From Ignelater luminosus (Eukaryota > Arthropoda > Insecta > Coleoptera > Elateridae): a stretch of 64,000 bases of DNA. The translations under genes and the position numbers were made by a program. How positions within the stretch are numbered: position 1 is the first letter of the stretch; every line of letters starts with the position of its first letter. The stretch spans positions 167,394 through 231,393 of the forward strand of contig VTPC01000494.1 in the NCBI GenBank assembly GCA_011009095.1. Reading direction: 5' to 3'. A model generated the notes under the pieces. It saw only the letters and a list, made by a program, of their open reading frames with translations. It made no database searches and had not been told where the DNA came from. This document shows, piece by piece, positions 1 to 13,075 of the stretch.

Positions 1-1429
1 GCATCATTGTGCGGATGAACGTAAAAATTCATATGCTGAAAGGTGTTACCTGTATTTTTACTAGTATGCGGAGATGAACGACAAGCTCATCGTCCCTGTC
101 TTCATAAGAAGGATCGTGTAAAGAAATAACCGTGTCGAGCCCGTTATTTGGAAATTATTGAGTCCCACTTTCTTCTTGAGTTTTGGTTTAGTCATTACGA
201 TATCTTCGTTATGTACCTGGTGTTCTTTGACTCCGCTTTCTTCATCATATTCCCTGGCTGATGGAATCAATATCCCATCTTCAGTGTCCATCGAGAAATC
301 TGGTATTCTCTTCGTTATTAAGAAAATCAAAGTTTTGTGTTTGTGGAAGTTAAGTGTTTAAAAATTTATTGTGGTTGAAGTCATGCCTTCTCGTAATTAA
401 ATTTAGTGTAAATTCAATTCTTTTGTATTTGGAAAAGTTGCTGGAAACTCAAAGGACCTCCAGATTTAGAGTAAGGAATAATTGTTTAAATTACACATAT
501 TTGTTTGTATTTTTATGTTGTTTTGTTTAAATGCTTTGAGTATTTAACGTTAATATTTGGTTTATTTAATGTTAGGAAGGTATCTTGATAGTGTATTCTT
601 TCCGGAAAAATCTAGGGAAACAATAGGTAGTTTAAATTCTATAGTAATCTTTTAAACGTTTTCTTTTTGTTTGAAGTAATACAAGTTCATATGTTCTAAA
701 TTTATTAATAGTTTTAAATCATGTTTAATTTTGTTTGCTTAGAGGGGTTTAATACAATAATTATTTTGCGATTTAATGATTTCTAAACGCATTTATTTGA
801 CGGGTCCTTCAGACCTAATTTTTATGTAGTAATTGTCATTCTTTTATTTGATGTTTGTAAAGTAATGATTTCTTCAATCAACTATATCATTTTGAATCTT
901 TTTGTGAATGTTTATTTTACTCGATTTCAAAGCATAATAATAAATTCATGTAGTTTAAATTTTGTGTTCTTATTTCTAGGAGTTTGTTTTTGTTTTATAA
1001 GCTTATTTAGGTGCCGTGATGATGGACCTTGGCTTCTAGCAACCCGCATAATATTTGATTTTGTGAATAAAACTTTGTTTATAGTTTTGAGAAACGAGAG
1101 AGAGGCTGGAGATTTATTAAGTTTATTTTATTTTAAGTTGCGGAACCAACAAAGGTTTCTTGGTAAGTAAAAGAGAATACAATTTAGTCTCCGGACACGA
1201 TTTTGAAGTGTTTATCTACAGGGTGGTATTTTGGATGGACCCTATATACAGCGTGTTCGTCGGTGTGGGGACAGGTCGACGAATTGCATCGTTTTGTGTG
1301 GTACTGTCTCCTGGCGCCCTTTTGGTATCTCTTTTAGGCTTTTCAGCTAAAAGCTAAGTTTTAGGCTCAGGTAAGATCATCAAAGCCTGGGTTACTTACT
1401 ATTTTGGAACCTACTCCCGTCTTCGACAC
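1..1429. other. AT-rich sequence, no recognised gene
   Basis: No family is recognised. The longest open frame is on the minus strand at 61-330 (89 codons). It has an acidic then lysine-rich segment (TKPKLKKK) but no detectable homology by eye. A plus-strand frame at 865-1170 is hydrophobic and probably chance. The stretch 331-395 is a diverged copy of sequence near the other end of the window (63,575-63,640). Confidence 0.4.
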
Positions 1430-1830
1430 GAGCTATGGGCTTGAACATCTACCGATATCTGGCTTATACGGGACTTGTGCATACTTTTGGGCATTTTCCC
1501 GTTACACAATGAGTTTAAAATCTGAAAGAACCAGGTCCGGGATATAGGATGGGAGGTTGGAAACTTTCCACATGAATTATTGGAGAAGTTGGCGTATTTT
1601 CCCAGCAGTGTGGGGCCGGGCATTGTCTTGGAGGAGAATGACGCCACTAGACAACAGACCTTGCCCGTGAAACATCAGGGAGATGTTCACTGATTTCATC
1701 AAGTGTGAGTTCTTTATGAATTCCTCAACTGAACTCAGCAGTTTGTCCGTAATGACAGAGAGGTGCCCTGAACGCTCGTCATCATGAACGTTCATCCTCC
1801 CCGAGTTAAAGTTTTGACACCAACACTAAA
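1430..1830 (-). pseudogene. mariner-type transposase remnant
   Basis: On the minus strand this encodes pieces of an IS630/Tc1/mariner transposase. At the 5' side is the conserved block around WCQNFNSGRMNVHDDERSG, the linker between the paired helix-turn-helix region and the catalytic domain. It is followed by LLQDNARPHTA, the segment around the second catalytic aspartate, and a degenerate form of the third-aspartate block (SYIPDLVLSDF). The distance between the first two blocks is too short, so much of the catalytic domain, including the first aspartate, is deleted. In-frame stops follow LLQ and the last block. No terminal inverted repeats were found. An old dead copy, distinct in sequence from the three other mariners in the window. 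Confidence 0.8.
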
Positions 1831-4132
1831 CAGACGACTCATCAATAACATTGTTTCTATAAACCTTCTTTAATTAACAGTGAATATCACATGGTCCCAC
1901 ATTTCTTGCGTTGAGAAATCTGATAACAGCCCTAACTTTTCAAGTAGCGGCGTTTTCAATTTTTTTAAAAATTGTAAACATTCACAGAAACAATACATAC
2001 AGTGGCAACGCTACAAAGCTGTACACATAGTGAGCAGACAGTCACTGAAGTTGTTTGACCTTGAGTGGTGGCTAACGCTTCACGGACTGCCCTCGTATTT
2101 TATAATACCGTTGTGCTCCCGTAAAGATTTGTATCATTTTCTTTAATTTGTAATTAGTGTTTTGTCATAGTATAAATGCCATTTGTTTGATGATTAATTC
2201 GTTAGAACAGTTTTTTGTGTTAATGTCATTGTTCTGGATTTGCAGTTAAAAATATACCGTTATGCTGTGTAGAGAACTTTACATAAATGGGATATGTACT
2301 CCTACTACTTTCAACAAGTACAAGCATTGCAATCATAAGACGCGCCAAGTGAGATAGAACTTTGCCACTAGTTTCTTTAAAATATTAATACTTACTCCGA
2401 TTTTTTTTTAAATATATTTATAACCAACATTGAAGTAACTTAGGAATGGAATTTCCAATTCTCACAATACCCAAATCTGTAGCAATGAAAATCTTTATGC
2501 CATGCTGTTGCGTTTAAATGGTGGGACATAATATATGAATCTGCAAGTCCGTCACTTACTAGATGACGTTCTACTTGTTTTTTAAATAGCGCAATGTTTC
2601 AACATGATGGGGTGCTTTTGGAGATACTAAGTGTATTGGCAGAAACGGTTCTAAGATTTACACCTGCATAAAACAACTTGTTTACGCTTTACTGAGTCAT
2701 TGATAGTATGCATACGAGAAGCTGCAGAGACTATCAGACAAAATCCCTGACATAGCGAACATTTACGAACGGTTACTTTAAGTAAAGTCAAATGCATCTT
2801 TTAAATTTGCTCAGTTTTGTGATGTCACGTGATTAATCGAATCAAAGAAAGTGTTTAAATATGTAACCTGATACAAAGATAGCACAATCAATTTTCTTGC
2901 AATTGAGCCTGCAATAAGTAGTTACTTCTAGAATGAATGACTAATTCAATACTGAGGTTCTCAACGAATATTACATAGTATATGCAATGATTATTTAAAA
3001 ATAGCAGGTAAGAAAGGCGGTTCTCAAAATGTAACTTAAAGCCCAAATTTTCAAAAATGAATGAACTTTGAATTGAAAACGGTGGTTTCAGTTCTATCCA
3101 GAACATTTATCCATTTTTCCCGACAACGGTTAGTCAAATGCACAAGGCTGATAGCTGAGTAACTGCTCAGTACTTATAGAACTCCGCACAGTGGTAATTA
3201 ATTAGTGGTGCCGTTAGCAGTTTGGAAACTTGCAGGGGTATACTGAAATCTAGTGCTTTCCCAAACGCAAGGTATAGAATACAACGGAAAATTATTTTCT
3301 CTACTCCGTGTTTGTGGGAGAGCTAATGCACCTCCTTGCACCCTTCTCGTAGGATCATGCTAAAATGTCTAATGTCAAAATAGTACTTATCTAACCTGTT
3401 TGCAAGGTTTGTTAATTAGTCTAACATAATTACGATACAACATGCAAAGTAACGCTATTACAGTGAATCGAATTCATGGTTGCAACAAAGCATGTACTCT
3501 GCAAAAGCTAAGCTGACTTCCCCCTTTTAAATTAAGTGCACCGAAGATTATTTCTTGTCTATTTTGTCTTTTTCTATCAGGCAAAAACAAAGTATATTAA
3601 TACAAATTACCATACCTATCGGCTGTGCGTTCGTATTATCTCGTTTAAGAAAAGATAAAGAAGTTTTAAACGACTCTGCTTAGAAAGTTAACAATTAACT
3701 TAATTTTGTAAAGAATTTAAACGAAAATAACGCACGAATTCTTGTAGCAATTACCGTCTAGTTGTTTAAAGATTCGGGAAAAACTAAATTAAGCTTACAT
3801 AATTCACGAATGTAACGCCATTAGCGTCGCGACGATTTAACTCGCAAGTTCAAGGTTCAAATCGATCGAGGGTGTTGCACTCCAACAACCACCACCACCA
3901 ATTCCGACCGGGTAACGAGACACCGACTCTACCATTAATAATACTGCAATGTACTAGTCTAGCCGCAGTTTATCGTATTTTGAAATTACATCATTACTAA
4001 AAGCAAATTTTATTTTTATTGAAAATACAAATCTACTCGTTTTAGAAATCCTTGTTGCCAACAAGACGTTTCTCCGCATTCGCGAGTAAGAACCTACCCT
4101 TTCACAAATGTTATTGTAGGTTTGCTGAAAAC
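1831..4132. other. AT-rich sequence, nothing recognised
   Basis: No coding exon, RNA gene or named repeat could be supported. The few open frames are short, of biased composition and have no family resemblance. A small ACC run occurs near 3,890-3,900. Confidence 0.4.
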
Positions 4133-5150
4133 TGTAGTTAATTACTTTCATTAAAAAGGGATGAAGTTATTGTTTTAACATTTATAAAGGTATTTAAAAT
4201 GTTTTCCTTCTGGGGAAATTATTTGCAATCCTTAGTCTTGCTTATTACATTTTAAGGAACAAAAGCCCTTTGTAAAAGATTCCATATAATCTTAAAGGTT
4301 TCAGATTTCTCCCATTAAGGTTTTAATAACTACCTCCACATGCCGCCATGATAAAATGTTAATCACGTCTGGTTTTAATCTAAAATTTCATTTGAATGTT
4401 GAAACTCATTTTATCCAACAAAGTAACTAACCATCAAATCTCGTGCAGTGTAATTTTACGAGCGTCCTACAGCCAGGACTCGTGATTTATGAATCGACAA
4501 TTTCACACGGATATTGCAGTCCGATGTTAACCCAGATCTCGTCCTTTTCAACACCATAGGATGGCGCTGGAGGTCTCTTATTTAACGATTTAACTTTCCT
4601 CTCGCTTTGCTGTAAAGTTGAGTATCCCAATGTATGTTGTATGTAGTTAATTACTTTCATTAAAAAGGGATGAAGTTATTGTTTTAACATTTATAAAGGT
4701 ATTTAAAATGTTTTCCTTCTGGGGAAATTATTTGCAATCCTTAGTCTTGCTTATTACATTTTAAGGAACAAAAGCCCTTTGTAAAAGATTCCATATAATC
4801 TTAAAGGTTTCAGATTTCTCCCATTAAGGTTTTAATAACTACCTCCACATGCCGCCATGATAAAATGTTAATCACGTCTGGTTTTAATCTAAAATTTCAT
4901 TTGAATGTTGAAACTCATTTTATCCAACAAAGTAACTAACCATCAAATCTCGTGCAGTGTAATTTTACGAGCGTCCTACAGCCAGGACTCGTGATTTATG
5001 AATCGACAATTTCACACGGATATTGCAGTCCGATGTTAACCCAGATCTCGTCCTTTTCAACACCATAGGATGGCGCTGGAGGTCTCTTATTTAACGATTT
5101 AACTTTCCTCTCGCTTTGCTGTAAAGTTGAGTATCCCAATGTATGTTGTA
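4133..5150. repeat. 509-bp direct tandem duplication, two copies
   Basis: Positions 4,133-4,641 and 4,642-5,150 are two head-to-tail copies of a 509-bp unit. I see no difference between them by eye. The join is at GTTGTA/TGTAGTT. The unit is non-coding and has no transposon ends or target-site duplication, so it looks like a recent segmental tandem duplication, or an assembly duplication, rather than a mobile element. Confidence 0.9.
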
Positions 5151-5648
5151 ATCAAGTTTTTATTATCAGTATATCATCCACTACTACGTTTTATGCTCTT
5201 CCCTTTTTAGACGATCTATGAATTTTCCCTGGTTATCGTCGTAGTTGGTTTTGCAGTTTATCAAGGATGTGACCTGTAAGGTGATGTGTTCTATAAAATT
5301 TAAAACGTTTCACACGTTTTACAACCTTCTTTTTTCCTTGATGGATTCTAGTTTGCAACATTTTCTCCGTAATGCGTCATTTGTATTTAAATGTATTCAT
5401 TCGAGTACATCTCGAGAACTGACATGTTTTTCGCTTGGGCCCGGGGAAATTTCAAATTACCAAGGAATTAAGTCGTAGTGGATTTATATAGAATTTGGAT
5501 TGAAATTGATATTAGTGCGTAGAGGGATTTTGTGGTAGATCCGCGATTACCTGCGGCCTCTCGTTAACGTTATTACCTCATATTACTTAACCCTTTGAAT
5601 ATCCGTAATTTCGAAATCGGCGGTTAGCCGTTTTGATGTAGGTACATA
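5151..5648. other. non-coding stretch, nothing recognised
   Basis: A 77-codon frame at 5,245-5,478 (+) has no recognisable domain and is probably chance. Confidence 0.35.

Positions 5649-5670
<22 letters not shown>
5649..5670. repeat. (TG)11 microsatellite
   Basis: A pure TG dinucleotide run followed by GGTGGGTG. It is a simple sequence repeat with no further evidence of function. Confidence 0.95.
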
Positions 5671-5680
<10 letters not shown>

Positions 5681-8600
5681 ATTGGAAACAAGAGGGAAAC
5701 ATATCAATCACGTAGTTTCAGGATTTCGAAGGTTTAGTAATGATTAAAGTGTGGGTCAGTAAACTGAGGGGAAGCGTGGATGAAGGTCTGTTGGCATGGT
5801 GGAATGAACTTGATGTTCGAAGTTTGTTGTTCAATGCATCCCCTAAAAAAACACACACCGAACACACATGAGTGATGGATATTGTCTAGAACAGTGTTGT
5901 TGAGCAAATTTATTAAAGTGCCTTAGGATATTAGGGTTTGTTTTTGCTTTAGTTTATCTTTTTATTAATGATTTAGAAAGGTTTCTGAAAAGCAAGTTTT
6001 TTTCAATAGATTTTCAATTCAAAAATGTAAAATAAAATATGGAAAGTTTATTTATGCCGAAATCGGCTTTGTGTGACTCTTGTTTACTCTTGAGGTTGAG
6101 AATTCTTTAAATTATGTGTTTGCTATAATGCTATAAACTTCAAACTTAATATTTATAAAGAAATCACAAAGGAAATGGAACAAAGCAATTTTATGGTTTG
6201 GATGAGTTTTTCTCTCTTAAATTCCAAGGTGAAGAATGATCATTTCTTTGAGTTATTTTTAACAGATCTTCTACAACTAGATAATATTTTTATCTAGCGT
6301 GAAAGTTTCTCATCTCCGCTTTTATCGCTACCAGTAATTCAGTGGTCTTTGATAATCCAGTCTGGTTTTTCCATGGCTTTACAATGTTCGCATTTTTATA
6401 CAATTTCTGGAGAAATAATGAGTCTTATACAGGCAGACGTTCCAATGAATTTCATCAATTTTAATGCCAGTGGGAATGCCAATTTGGTAAATTTTTAAAT
6501 ATCTCCAAGATAAGACTGCCGCTCTCCGTCAAAACCTAGCAACTCTCACTTAACTATTTTACAGAAATTTTTGGATTTCAAATGCTGCTCATTTCAATAT
6601 ATTCCTAAATCTTGTCTTGTTAATAACGCAAGAAATACATAAAGCTTTAGTTTCATTTTTATTTTTTGAATAACGGAATCTGAGATTTCACTCAAATATT
6701 CACCTGGTCTGGATTTCATGCAATTGATTCCTCTTCGTTGACTTCATGTCCTTTATAAAACTTTGGCGATTCTCCTGTTATGGTTGTGTTGTGCGGATTG
6801 GATGGACTGAGCATGAGTTATCCTACAGCTTAACGCAGGCACCCGGTGCGACATTCTTCTTTCTCAACGCTGCCAACGGATGTCCAGGCTCAGAGGAGGA
6901 GCTGAACTATTGCCTTTGACGTTGCCGTTTCTTGCTCTCCTAGGATTCGGAATATCTCTACGGACGCGAAGTTTGTAGGTTTGCTGTCCTCGAAATCCCC
7001 TTCCCCATAACTGTCATCTTAGACAACCGATTGCTTCCCAATTATCTACCTCCACAACACGCGTGTGGAAGTGTGGTATAACAAAGGGACAAGTTAGTAA
7101 CAACCGGTCATCAGCAATAGATTGGTATCATATCAACGATACGTATTTATTGATGCAAGTCACCGAACTTTCAACCAACCAGGTTTCCATTAACAATGCC
7201 GCCGTAATCAATTATCTGCTCCACCAAGGCTCAATAGACCGCCACACTACCAACTTGAAGTATGACGTACGCCGTATCGATGCTAACGCTGCACCGTTAT
7301 TGCTTTTGTTCTACACGACCACAAAACGCTGGCAACTAGCTCACCAATATCTACTACTGCAGCAAAATCGGCAGTAATTGTTCCAACTGCTTAAACGTGT
7401 TGAAAACAGCATTTTAGAACCACCGCGTCAGACTCAACAAGAGCAGAGTTTATAAAACGATCTTTGGTTTCCATTTGAGAGTCAGCAAACAAACCTTAAT
7501 TTCATTACTGCCATTGTCCGAAACATTCCATTCGGAGAAATTTCCTGAACAAAGTATAATTCGATAGTTTGCCATCACTTCTCATTGGGGGTGAGAAAAT
7601 TTGGTACGGTGGGTTTCGGTCGAGAAACGACCTCTCGATCAGCAATTTCCGTACTGGACTGAGTCGCGGTCGCCCTTATAAGATTTATCAGTTGACGTTA
7701 GCTTCTAATGCGGTAAAATCAGAGAACAAGCTGACCACCGTATGTGTTGAGATTAAGTTGTTTAAAGTGTCTGTTAGTAAAAACTGTTGCCTATTTAAAT
7801 AGCTCTATTGATCCGGCTCTAGGGGTCTAATTACTGTTAGAATGCGACCTGGTGCAATTTATACTATAAGCCCAAATGCAATGTTGATAGATAAGTGCAA
7901 ACCACTTACGCTAAAACTCCGGTAAGGTGAGTCATGTCAACCATCTTCTGCGGTACTCATAGTCAAATTACATATTGCTATATGTAACGTCAAACGCATG
8001 TAGTACTATGAGGATTCTCTATAGTATGTAATCTGACTATTATTACGGCAGTAAGTGTATATGTCGCATTTTAATATATAAACAAATATTCTAGCACTAG
8101 AGAAGTTTCTATCTGTGCTCGATAACGCGATGTGAATGAAAAAATGTTAAAATCCAATTTGTTTATGACGGTGCAGAAAACAATTAGATATCTGCTGTAG
8201 AAAAACTTATAGTTAAAAATAAATATCTGAACTTATTGGTACGTTCTAGAAAGAATCTATTTTAAGAAAAATACCGCCTGTAATCAGCAAGCTCAGTAAT
8301 TTAAGAACAATCAAGTTCAACGGAAAACTTAAAAAAAAGACAAACTGTATGTTAAAATGGAGCTGACTCCCGGATTCTTGGAAAATCCAATTAAAGTTTT
8401 CATACAAGATTTGTGTTTACTTTACGTGCCCAAATGTTAAGTGTTTGTTTCTAGCCTTTCTTTAATAATTCTACTAGTATTAATAATAAAGTTAATAGAA
8501 ATCACACATGTGTACATTTTTGTTCCAAATAGAGAAATCCGCCTTGGTATAGTTTTTTAAACAAAGTTTATTGACATGGTGCTTTTGTTAATAAAAAAAC

Positions 8601-9914
8601 AAAACGATAACACAGTCTGTACTTTACACATTAGTATTGTGGGCTAAATTGTATCTGCATCTTAAAGAAATCTTGTAATGTATGAGATGAGAATCAAAAT
8701 ACATGATTGTAGGGTTTTTTGCTTCATATATGCAACAGTTTCTCCTTAATATAATCACAATGGTATAGATATTGTGATAATTGTACCCCATAGAAAAACT
8801 GTGAGTTGATAGTAGTACCAAAACACAACAACACGTTAGTCAAATCTCCGACAAGTATGTTAGTAAAATGAATCATAACTGTTTGCCTGGCAGGCAAATG
8901 ATGTCAATGAAAATAATAAGCCTGTTCATATTATAATAAGAAAATAAAAACGTTTTTAAATGAAGAAAGTAAACCCTCTGTCACAATTCAGTTATTTTTT
9001 TCTAAACTGAGATTATTGACTTTGCCGGTTTCGTGCCCTTGGTTTGGTGATAACCGAGCAAGAAGTGATATCAGAATCAAAAGACCGCTAGAAGAATTTG
9101 CGACACGTTTACCTTAAGGAGGACGATTTTTACAAACGCTGCTCGCGCAACAGATTCTAAAGAGGTTAGTCTCTCGGTGCCAGCTATTTCTTTCGGAGAT
9201 TGCTAAGTCCAGGTAATTGCAGTGAAGAGGACGGTGCTTCAGAAGTTTCCTTGAAGGTGGCGGCATTGCTAGGATTTAAATGCGGGCAAAATGTAAACGG
9301 TAGGAATAAAAGCTTAGGTAAATTGTATGATTTATCCAAAGCCAAGCAGAGCAGAAATCAATCCATTATTATTATTTACACTACAGTAAAACAACACCAC
9401 ACAGGAAACGCTTACCAAGCTAGTAAATATTTAGCATGCAAAGCGGAGGCATGGAAAAGCGTAAACAAGACGGTTACCTGAAGTCTACATTAGGGTATTG
9501 ACGGTTTGTGCAGCTGTAGATGACAGTAACCATACGGTATGGTCAGATAAGTATGTATTTAGATGATGTCGGTGACGATACATGAATACGACGAAGGTGG
9601 TAAGTCGGAAATATCGATAATGTCGATATATATTGCAGTAGTATGATTCCAATGCTTATTTCTCACTAACTCCAATGTGATCTGCTGCCTATTAAAGTAG
9701 AGAAATTTAGCGACTTGCAAAAACAGAATGACGTAAGTAAAGAAATTCCATAATGTTGAAATCGATGCATTTAGAAAAATATACAAGATGATCTGATGTC
9801 TTATTAACATCTACAGATATGCAGTATATCCAATTTTATTCTTTGGCAAATAATAAATGTGTCATCATTTCATTCTTATGTTTTTAAAAATGCTTAATCT
9901 AAACTAATTATAAC
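5671..9914. other. AT-rich sequence, no recognised gene
   Basis: I see no gene. Open frames at 7,063-7,377 (+, 104 codons) and 9,200-9,481 (+, 93 codons) lie in somewhat more GC-balanced DNA. They show no motif, signal peptide or family resemblance, so they are not called. The segment 6,800-7,450 is less AT-rich than its surroundings and could hold an unrecognised exon or old repeat. Confidence 0.35.
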
Positions 9915-9979
9915 AATACATTATTTTACTTTACTTAATCCTTTGCCTCGTCTACCGTGAGGTGTTGAGGCTGATGGAG

Positions 9980-10400
9980 TCGAGTTTTGTTAATTCATCT
10001 TGATCTTTTGTCTCCATCTTGTTCTGTCATATGTTTGTTGTTTTATCTCTTCCCATGAAATATTTTTTGTTGTAGCTCCTTCTTTAATATTGTCGTTCCA
10101 TATTCTTCTAGGTCTTCCCTTTTTATTTTTACCCGACACTCGCGTTTTGTACACTTTCTTTGTTAATTTATCGTCTGGCATACGACACACATGACCGAAC
10201 CACCTTAACTGATCCTCCGCGATTTTTCACTGATAGATTTTAGTTTGAAGTTTTGTCTGAAAGTATCGTTTCTTATTCTGTCTTTCTTTGTTTTGTTGTC
10301 TATTCTTCTTACAAATCTCATCTGCATTGCGTTTAATCTTGACTTATGTTTTTCAGTTAGTGTCCAAGTCTTGTTGCTATATGTTATTGTTGGTCTCACT
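9980..10400 (-). pseudogene. LINE ORF2, C-terminal domain
   Basis: Two frames, 10,205-10,399 and 9,990-10,190, carry the conserved tail of this LINE type. Blocks are KTWTLTEKHKSRLNAMQMRF and RRIDNKTKKDRIRND, then the basic GKNKKGRPRRIWND block and the terminal KQQTYDRTRWRQ. A frameshift separates them around 10,200. Confidence 0.82.
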
Positions 10401-10497
10401 CACTATTTTTTTAGTACTTCTACTTGTATTAATTTTGGTATTTCCTTTCTTCATAGAAATGTTGTTTTCAAACTGTTAAAAATTTTACTCGATAGCG

Positions 10498-10965
10498 TTA
10501 TTCCCCTATAATTGCTACAATTTCTCTTTTTTTTTTGTATATTGGTAACATTACACCCTTATTCCATTCTTTCGATATTTTTATGTCTGCGATTATTTCG
10601 TTCGTTAGTTTTGTTAACTGTTTAAATCCTTCTTCACCCATGAATTTTAGCATTTCGGCTGTTATGTTGTCGCTTCCTGCTGCTTTACCTAGTTTTAGTT
10701 TTTGTATTTCTTGTATTACCTCTTCCTGTGTTATAGTTTCAATCTCTTCTTCGTTCTCGGCTTCAGGTTGTTCTTCTGTCATAGGCATTTCTTCTTCTGT
10801 TAGTTCTTTAAAGTGCTCCTTCCATCTTTCCATTAGTTTATATTCGTCGGTGATTATTTTGCCTATTTTATTCTTGATATTTACCAGGTTGTGTTCCTTT
10901 TTCTTTCTCAGTTGTTTTAGTGTCCCATAAAATAGTTTTTGGCTTTCTCTAAAATTTCTTGTCAT
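10498..10965 (-). pseudogene. LINE ORF2, reverse transcriptase N-terminal part
   Basis: A 155-codon open frame with the fingers motif LKLGKAAGSDNITAEMLKF followed by KEWNKGVMLPIYKK. These match the region just upstream of RT motif 1 in insect LINEs. After PIYKK the sequence jumps: the NYRGI, GVRQGD and YxDD blocks expected over the next roughly 200 codons are absent. This is the largest surviving frame of the element, yet it has no catalytic residues. Confidence 0.85.
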
Positions 10966-11340
10966 TTTCTCACCAAATTTATTCCATGGTTTTTGTTTCG
11001 CTTTTTTAATTACTAATTTAACTTTTGCTCTTATTTCCTTATATTTCTCATAGTCTGAATTTTTTTTGTCCTTAGATATTTTTCCAGCTTTCTGTTTTGT
11101 TCTTGACTATTTCTTTTATTTCTGTATTCCACCATTCCGTTCTTTTCATATTTTTATTAGATATTTTCGTTACTCCACATGTTTCTTTTGTCACATCTAG
11201 TATTATATTTTTAAATTCTGACCATCTCTCTTCCGCCCCTTTTATTTCTTGTCTTTGATTGATTGTATGTAGTCTCTATTTTTCCTGATATTTCTTTTTT
11301 AAACTTTCTTCTTGTAATTTATTTATAACTCTTTATCTTT

Positions 11341-12187
11341 TCATTTATTTTCTTTTTCCTCTTTTCCATTCTTTTCAGCCTTCCGATTTATTAATTCCAT
11401 TTTTGCCATGTAGTGGTCACTACCGATATCTGCATTTTGTACAACTTTTACATCCTTTATGTTTTTCCACTTTTGTCTTCTCACTAGAAAGTAGTCTAAT
11501 ATTGATCTTTCATTTCTGCTTTGTACTTCTCTCGTATATTTATGTATTTCTTTGTGTCTGAACTTTGTATTTGTTATTATAAGGTCATTATTTCTGGTTT
11601 CTTTTCCTTCTTTGCCCATATATTCTTCAACATCTTTATTTGTATTCCCCACCCTTCCAATTAAATCTCCTATGGTTATTAAATCTTCTTCCTTTTAATC
11701 GATTGCTTTCTGTAATTCATCATAGAATTTCCTTGTCTTCTTTTCTTTCATCTTTATTTACTCCATATGCAATTATTATTGTCCATAATTCTTCATTTAG
11801 TAGTTTTATTTCAATTTTCATCATTATTTCGTTTATATAATCTTCTTTAACTACGTCTGTTAGTTTATTTGGTTCTATTATTAATCCTACTCCTTCTTTT
11901 GTATTTATCTCTTCAGCTACTCCTGGCCAGAATAACCAATATCCTTTATGGATTTTTTTTATGCCCATAATTTCTATTTTATGTTCAATCATTTCTTCTA
12001 TTATTTCTTCTTCCTTTCCTCTCAAGCTTCTTACATTCCATGTACTAATTCTTTTGTTCTCTAGTTTAGTTTTCACGCCAGATTCATTGGCTTCTTGTTC
12101 TCTGTTTTTGGTTTTGTCTTTTTCTTCTTCTAGTTGTTCTTTATTTTTCTTATTTCTTCTTTTATCTTTCATGTTATTGCTTTCCAT
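11341..12187 (-). pseudogene. LINE ORF2 endonuclease domain (broken)
   Basis: The N-terminus of ORF2 is an exonuclease-endonuclease-phosphatase fold that nicks target DNA for target-primed reverse transcription. Visible blocks are STWNVRSLRG (the N-terminal strand with the conserved Asn), EGVGLII, then in a second frame ITNTKFRHKEIHKYTREVQS, DYFLVRRQKW and the C-terminal catalytic GSDHYMAKMEL. The usual conserved GDLNG/GDFNA block falls at the frame break between 11,720 and 11,650 and is not intact. Confidence 0.82.
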
Positions 12188-12639
12188 CTTCTGGATTTCT
12201 GATCTTTTAGTTTCTTTTTTTTGTTGTAATTTCTTTTTGTTTTGTTTCTATCTGGATTTCATTTATTTTTTTTATCATTTTTATCTTTCCTTTTTCCGTA
12301 TTCATTGCCATGTTCGTCTTCAGTGTTTCTATCTTTAGTGCTTTTATTTCTAGTTTTTTGCTTTTGTGTTTTTGGAATTTTCTTTGAGTCGTTTCTCATT
12401 TTCCTCCCACTGCCATTCATTTCCATTTATAATTAGTTTCTTATACCCAATTCTGGTTTGGTTTCCTCTTGTTTTCTCATCTCTTGCTTGTTGTCGGATT
12501 GCTTTCTGTATTTTAATTTCGTTTTTTGTTAAATCAGATTCAATGTATCCTTATATTGTGTAATATCTTTAAGTTTATTTTTATTCTTGAGTAGTATATT
12601 TATTTTGTCTGTTAGGTCTTCTGTTTCTATGACTCCTAT

Positions 12640-13071
12640 CTTATCCCCTATTTTTGCTTTATGTCTTATGTTAACTTAAACTTGTGTGTTGATATGAAAT
12701 TTCCCAATCCCTCTTTTAATGTCTTGTTATTACTTGTCTCAAGCGGTAATCCTTTTATTATTAGGTTGTTTATTGTTTATCCTTTTCGAGTCTTTCTATT
12801 TCTTTATTTGTCTCCTCTAATTTTTTTCCAGGTTTTCATTCTTACTTTTCAGCTCTTTGATTAGTTTTACATTCTCCCGTTGCTCATTTTTCATAGCTTT
12901 TATTTCGTTCATCATCTCATCATTTCGTACCATAAGTTTTGTCATCATATCCACCAATAATGCCTCGTTATTGCAGTTTTGTTTATTTGGTGATCTTTTA
13001 GTTATTTTGCTTCTCCAGAATATTTCTTCATCTTCTCTGTCTTTTTTATTTCGTTTGTAACAATACATCAT
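12640..13071 (-). pseudogene. LINE ORF1, coiled-coil nucleic-acid-binding protein (broken)
   Basis: The frame opening at 13,071 gives a basic N-terminus. It is followed by a heptad-like, Met/Glu/Lys/Asn-rich coiled coil (NDEMMNEIKAMKNEQRENVK). In related LINEs this is the trimerising part of an ORF1 RNA chaperone. The frame stops at 12,817. Homologous-looking sequence continues in other frames (IIKGLPLETSN, then IQKAIRQQARDE to about 12,450), showing at least one frameshift. It cannot make a full ORF1 protein. Confidence 0.7.
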
Positions 13072-13075
13072 AACG

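Larger units (their letters stand above)
9915..13075 (-). mobile_element. Two-ORF non-LTR retrotransposon (LINE), RT core deleted
   Basis: A nearly full-span LINE on the minus strand. In its own order it has a coiled-coil ORF1 (from 13,071), an apurinic-type endonuclease (about 12,090-11,350), the start of a reverse transcriptase (10,965-10,500), and a C-terminal arm (10,400-9,980). It ends in a short TAAG/TAAA-type tail at about 9,930-9,915. The element has many stops and frameshifts. The palm of the reverse transcriptase, including the YxDD aspartates, is missing between about 10,500 and 10,440, where PIYKK is followed within about 20 codons by C-terminal-domain sequence. The family is of the kind often mis-annotated in insects as craniofacial development protein 2-like. 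I do not assign a clade. Confidence 0.88.

Noticed and set aside
61..330. Minus-strand 89-codon frame with a TKPKLKKK segment, considered as a host exon
   Set aside because: No family could be matched by eye and no splice sites were convincing; kept only as a note.
10535..12864. Plus-strand hydrophobic, Ser/Phe/Leu-rich frames that look like membrane proteins
   Set aside because: They are antisense to the A-rich LINE ORFs; the minus strand carries recognisable endonuclease and RT blocks.
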